DNA from: Pinguiococcus pyrenoidosus
Taxonomy: Eukaryota; Sar; Pinguiophyceae; Pinguiochrysidales; Pinguiochrysidaceae
DNA: 12,486 bases
Assembly (NCBI GenBank): GCA_019677205.1
Contig: JAAMXY010003130.1
Location: 1-12,486 of the forward strand
Direction of reading: 5' to 3'
Within the stretch, counting starts at the first letter, position 1. Each line of letters starts with the position of its first letter. This document shows, in pieces, positions 9,617 to 12,486 of this stretch. A program made the translations under genes and the position numbers. The notes beneath the pieces are model-generated. The model saw nothing but the letters and a program-made list of their open reading frames with translations. It searched no databases and was not told the DNA's origin.

Positions 9617-9993
9617 CGGTGGAAAAGCACGAGCTGCGCAGAGAGCGTTTGAGACATAAAAAGGGTGAGCCAAAAGGGTGGAGCTTCTTTTCGAGCTCTT
9701 GGAATGCTTTCCAGGAGACGCTGCCTGTGCGGCAAACCCGAACCACCAGGAGTATCGGAAAACTTGGGAAGTATTCTTGAGAAGGACGTCTGATGGGCTC
9801 TCTCCGGCCGGACTTGCATTCTATCATCCCTGCGCCGTGTGGTCTCTTCGCACGCTCGTGTGATCAAGTCCGCATCGCACCCTCATCCACCCACGGCCGA
9901 CATCACATCACCCTCGCGACACCGACACACGCGGGATGCCGCCGGAGTTTCCTCTCTTGCATCTAACACAAAAAAAAAATCTCGCCACCAAAG

Positions 9994-10008
9994 TTACATG
10001 CGATGTAA
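9994..10008. repeat. Perfect inverted repeat TTACAT-GCG-ATGTAA
   Basis: Six-base arms are separated by three bases, about 125-140 nt past the stop codon of the AP2 gene. On either strand it contains TGTAA, the polyadenylation signal of several green algae, so one arm could mark the 3' end of the AP2 transcript. It could also be a dimer-binding site or chance. Confidence 0.25.
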
Positions 10009-10130
10009 ACGACGGCGCCAACCTCCCGCTCATGTGTTAAACGAGATCTCCGTGGAAGATGCCCGCACCGATTTCCCTGGAAGGAGGGCACCAACTCCCC
10101 TCCGCCGACGCCGCCGCCGAGGAAGGTTGG

Positions 10131-12481
10131 TCACAAACCGTGGCCAGCACCTGCGGGGCCCGGCGAGGACTGCGCGCCGTGGGGCGGCGCCCCGTGAGGC
10201 ATGCCGTCCTGCACAAGCCCGTGGCCACCGTGCTGGGGAAGGACGCCCGACGGTCTATAGTACGCGGCCATCTGAGACTGCGTGTCTTGGCTGGGCGCCA
10301 CCGCCGGGAGCGACGTAGGAGCGAAGCCGTTCGCGTGTCCGTTCATTTGGTAGTAGGCCGCAAAGTTTGGCGTCCCGCCGGTCGAGGGCATTGCCACCCC
10401 CATGGTGTTCGGCATCTTGTTGTCCGCGAGCGGATAACCGCCCCTGGGCATCGCTGCCGAAGCCTGGGGCTCGCCCACGCCCTGCACGTTCGCCTCGGGA
10501 CGGAACGCCCCGTCCGGCATGGCATTTCTAGCAGCCATTGCGGCGGGCTTGGAGCCGTTCGGGTACTGGGGCATCGACGTCATCGCCGTCATCGACGACA
10601 TCGACGACATCGGCGCCGGAGCGGCCGCCACGCCGTGTGCCCGTCGACTCTCGATCTGCGCATGTGCTAGGTCCTTGGCGACCACGCTGACGTGGGGGTT
10701 CGATACGATCCGTGCGGGATAGTTGAACTGGAACTTGGCCACGTCTCGACTGGCGAGGCTCGAAGTCGAAATGAAGTTGCACAGAAAATCATCGTACGCC
10801 TCGCCGGCCCGCGTCGGGTCGTCGTAAACGCCTGCATTCATACGGAAGACAAAAGGAAGCGAAAGGGCAAGCAGAGGCCACCCCCATTCGCGAGCGTGTC
10901 GTTTGTCAAAAACAGACATCAGCGGAAGAAGCCGGCGCACGTCACAGAGGCCAATTACCTATCTCGTGCACTTTGCCATGCACCATCGCGGCAGCCTGCC
11001 ACCGACCAGTCTGGTTCTGCATGACGCCAATGGCAGGCGTCGATGGGTTCGCCCAGCCTGCGTACTGGCCATTATCAGGAGCGGCCTGGACCGCCATCCC
11101 GTTCGTCGGTCGGCCGGCGACCGCAAACGGATCCTGGTTGGCGTACGGCACTTGCTGTCCATAGCCGCCATTCATGCCTGCGGAGTGAAACCCGTACGAC
11201 GCGTGCTGCCGCTGATCGCCGAACCCCTCGGAGGTGGCTGCGGCCGCCGGACGCTGCACGTGACCGAACTTGTCCACGAGGGCCGGCTGCGCATGCTGCA
11301 CCGCAGCAACGCCTTGCACCGCGCCACGGGGGTCGACGTATGCCCCCGTGTCATACTGCCGTGGCGGGACCCCCATGTTCCTCGCGTAGGCCATCCTGCC
11401 ACCATACATATCCGTCGCTCCGTCCTGACCGAGGCCCGTGGCTTCGCCTCCCGGCTGGGAGAAACCCTGACTATACCATTGAAAATTCTGCTGCGCGTCG
11501 TAGCCGCTCCGATCATACGGCGACGCGCCAGCCATCATCGCCTGCTGTGGCTGAAAAGCGGCCTGCCCGTTCTGCGGATGCGCCATCGGCACCGCCTGCT
11601 GCGGATAGCCGGGCACCTGCATCTGCCCCCCGTAGTACTGGCTGTAGCCCCCGCCCGCCGTGCGGAGGTACTTGTTCTGATACTGCGCATCCGGGCGCCA
11701 CATCTCCTCCTCGCGCTGCCGCACACCAAGGGACGCTGCCCCGGACACGTCTCCGGAGTAGGGCATCGGTCGGTTCCCAGCCTGGTCAGGCATGCTCGAC
11801 CTGTGGCTGCGTTGGAGAGATGAGTCCAGTGTCAGCGGAAGCTGTTCTCGGTCGCGAAGGGGAATACCTATGGCCACTCTCATCGTACATGTTTGCCAGC
11901 GTCCCGCGGCCCAGCTGCGTCAAGGCAAGCTGCCGCGCCTCGCTGTTCTCATCCGTGTAGATCTTGAGGATGCGCTCTGGAAAATTGTACCGCCGTTTGC
12001 GGTTCCAGCGACCTACAGGGGGGAGGGGGACGCAGCTCTGATGACGCCGGCTGCAGGGCATCCAAAGACAAGGAGCGCGCGGATTCGCGTGGCACGCACC
12101 GAGCACAATGTGGCCCGAGCTGATGTTCTGAGCGAGGAAGTTGTCGTAGGTCGACGCGGCTTCTTCCGGGGTGGAGAAGGAACCTGCAGATCACGAGCAA
12201 GCGAGGTGTGACGACGTGGACGCGCTCCTGAGCAGCCCAAAGGGGCGGGGGGCCGCGTCCGCTCCAGGTTCGTACCGAGATACTTGGTGGTGGAGTTGAC
12301 ATATCCATTCGCTTCCCAGTAGACTTTTCCTCCGCCCGAGCGGCGCTCGATGACGCCTGCAGGACAGAGCTGCTCAGGCAAAGGCGTGAAAAACGAGGCT
12401 CATGCCCAGGTGCCCAGGCTCACCTAGAAACTTCTTCTTCTGGGCCGGCTGGGACGCTTCGGCTGCACGTGGCCGGGGCAT
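10131..12481 (-). CDS. Two-AP2-domain protein, probable DNA-binding transcription regulator
   Basis: Spliced CDS: 12424-12481, 12276-12356, 12100-12183, 11868-12012, 10959-11800 and 10131-10831 (1911 nt, 636 residues, TGA stop at 10133-10131). AP2 domain 1 spans about 17-88 and AP2 domain 2 about 379-443. AP2 domains bind DNA through a three-stranded sheet, so a nuclear regulator is likely. The linker (about 124-378) is rich in Gln, Gly, Met, Tyr and Pro with no clear fold. The tail (about 444-636) is rich in Met, Pro, Ala, Gly and Ser with Met-Ser-Ser repeats; such tails often act in activation or condensation. The ATG at 12481-12479 is the first visible one, giving MPRPRAAEASQPAQKKKFLG, but only five bases precede it, so an upstream exon or start is possible. 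All five introns are short and canonical. The exact orthologue and target genes are unknown. Confidence 0.85.
10572..10610 (-). repeat. Nine-base tandem repeat coding Met-Ser-Ser-like triplets
   Basis: On the plus strand CAT recurs at exactly 9-base spacing (10572, 10581, 10590, 10599, 10608) with CGACGA/CGACGT/CGCCGT between. On the coding strand this is MSSMSSMTAMTSM in the tail of the AP2 protein. It is a degenerate minisatellite that could vary in copy number between strains. Confidence 0.75.
10713..11034 (-). other. AP2 domain 2 (split by intron 5)
   Basis: Residues about 379-443. The order is AIGVMQNQTGRWQAAAMVHG, KVHEIGVYDDPTRAGEAYDD, then DVAKFQFNYPARI. It has the same plan as domain 1 (G-V, G-R-W-x-A, an I-G turn, an E-A-Y-D helix and a terminal N-Y-P), though the helix has a Gly in place of the first Ala of E-E-A-A. 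The DNA-contact strand is less basic than in domain 1, so its affinity may differ. Confidence 0.82.
10832..10958 (-). other. AP2 gene intron 5 (127 nt, phase 1)
   Basis: The donor is ATAG/GTAATT; the acceptor is GAATGCAG after a T/C-rich stretch. It splits the Gly codon (residue 404) of KVHEIG/VYDDPTRAGEAYD inside AP2 domain 2. Reading through ends after NWPL and loses the domain helix. Confidence 0.88.
11801..11867 (-). other. AP2 gene intron 4 (67 nt, phase 2)
   Basis: The donor is CATAG/GTATTC; the acceptor follows CAACGCAGCCACAG with a CGCTGAC branch-like site upstream. It joins YDESGH to RSSMPDQAG and lies just before the low-complexity linker. The linker frame happens to stay open through this intron, so a shorter start inside it cannot be fully excluded, but the splice keeps both AP2 domains in one frame. 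Confidence 0.78.
12013..12099 (-). other. AP2 gene intron 3 (87 nt, phase 1)
   Basis: The donor is CTCG/GTGCGT; the acceptor follows a C/T-rich CCCCCTCCCCCCTGTAG. It splits a Gly codon (residue 75) between IVLG and RWNRKRR. Confidence 0.85.
12184..12275 (-). other. AP2 gene intron 2 (92 nt, phase 1)
   Basis: The donor is CTCG/GTACGA; the acceptor follows GCTCGTGATCTGCAG. It splits the Gly codon (residue 47) of KYLG/SFSTPEEAA, restoring the AP2 turn and helix. Reading through gives ERTRPPAPL, which breaks the domain. Confidence 0.88.
12357..12423 (-). other. AP2 gene intron 1 (67 nt, phase 1)
   Basis: The donor is TCTAG/GTGAGC; the acceptor follows AGCTCTGTCCTGCAG. It splits the Gly codon (residue 20) of KKKFLG/VIERR, at the start of AP2 domain 1. 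Confidence 0.85.
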
Positions 12482-12486
12482 TCCAG

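Larger units (their letters stand above)
8965..10130. other. Intergenic region between the AP2 gene and the USP gene
   Basis: About 1.2 kb with no frame that I recognise on either strand; the small open frames have skewed, Arg/Ser/Pro-rich composition. It must hold the 3' end of the AP2 gene and the promoter of the USP gene, since both run on the minus strand. Seen here: a perfect 15-base inverted repeat at 9994-10008, a run of ten A at 9970-9979, a G-box with decamer repeats at 9569-9616, a TATA-like ATAAAAA on the plus strand at 9656-9662, and an AT-rich patch around 9310-9345 with a CCAAT on the minus strand (9321-9325), about 360 nt before the USP start. None of these is proven to be functional. 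Confidence 0.6.
11972..12433 (-). other. AP2 domain 1 (encoded by four exons)
   Basis: Residues about 17-88. The order is KFLGVIERRSGGGKVYWEAN, then KYLGSFSTPEEAASTYDNFL, a short insertion, and RWNRKRRYNFPER. It matches the AP2 plan of a G-V start, a W-E-A strand, an L-G-[ST]-F turn, an E-E-A-A-x-x-Y-D helix and a terminal N-F-P. The domain is only continuous after removing three introns, which is strong support for the gene model. The segment between the helix and N-F-P is longer than in plant ERF domains. Confidence 0.85.

Noticed and set aside
9062-9867. Minus-strand open frames of 95-149 residues in the intergenic region as small genes
   Set aside because: No recognisable motif, Arg/Ser/Pro-skewed composition, several overlapping alternatives and no supported splice partners.
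10037-10228. Alternative splicing of the AP2 gene at CCGCAG/GTGCTG near its end
   Set aside because: The TGA stop a few codons later already closes the frame, and no acceptor leading to a conserved segment was found downstream.
1-12486. Bacterial-type features: CRISPR arrays, insertion sequences, operons, ribosome binding sites
   Set aside because: The window is spliced eukaryotic DNA; no spaced repeats, transposase frames or terminal inverted repeats were seen.

Overview
The window is nuclear DNA of a eukaryote. It is GC-rich by eye and carries two protein-coding genes, both on the minus strand and both interrupted by short introns (67-188 nt) with canonical GT-AG ends. The species cannot be named from the sequence. 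The downstream-ordered gene encodes AP2 domains of the plant/algal kind (a G-V start, an E-E-A-A-x-x-Y-D helix and an N-F-P end). Together with small introns, GC-rich DNA and close gene spacing, this suggests an alga or another protist from a lineage that has or had a plastid. That is inference only.

Layout in window coordinates. 1-280: 3' flank of the first gene, possibly holding the first exon of a further minus-strand gene. 281-8964: a giant ubiquitin-specific protease of the USP9X/USP34 (fat-facets) type. I rebuilt it from four exons (8883-8964, 8267-8694, 817-8156, 281-740) as a 2769-residue protein. 8965-10130: intergenic DNA with no convincing gene, containing a G-box flanked by three copies of a decamer, an AT-rich patch and a short perfect inverted repeat. 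10131-12481: a two-AP2-domain protein rebuilt from six exons (12424-12481, 12276-12356, 12100-12183, 11868-12012, 10959-11800, 10131-10831) as 636 residues. Its first ATG lies five bases inside the window edge, so its 5' end may be incomplete.

The protease joins an N-terminal three-repeat MABP-like beta-prism, a Tudor/MBT-like fold, a long helical region, a ubiquitin-like insert, a USP catalytic core and a C-terminal Tudor-like domain. The catalytic core keeps its Cys, His and Asn/Asp residues but has no cysteine between the catalytic Cys and His, so the usual zinc ribbon is gone. The second gene looks like a DNA-binding regulator with a long low-complexity linker and tail. Nothing shows that the two genes act in one pathway; they are simply head-to-tail neighbours.
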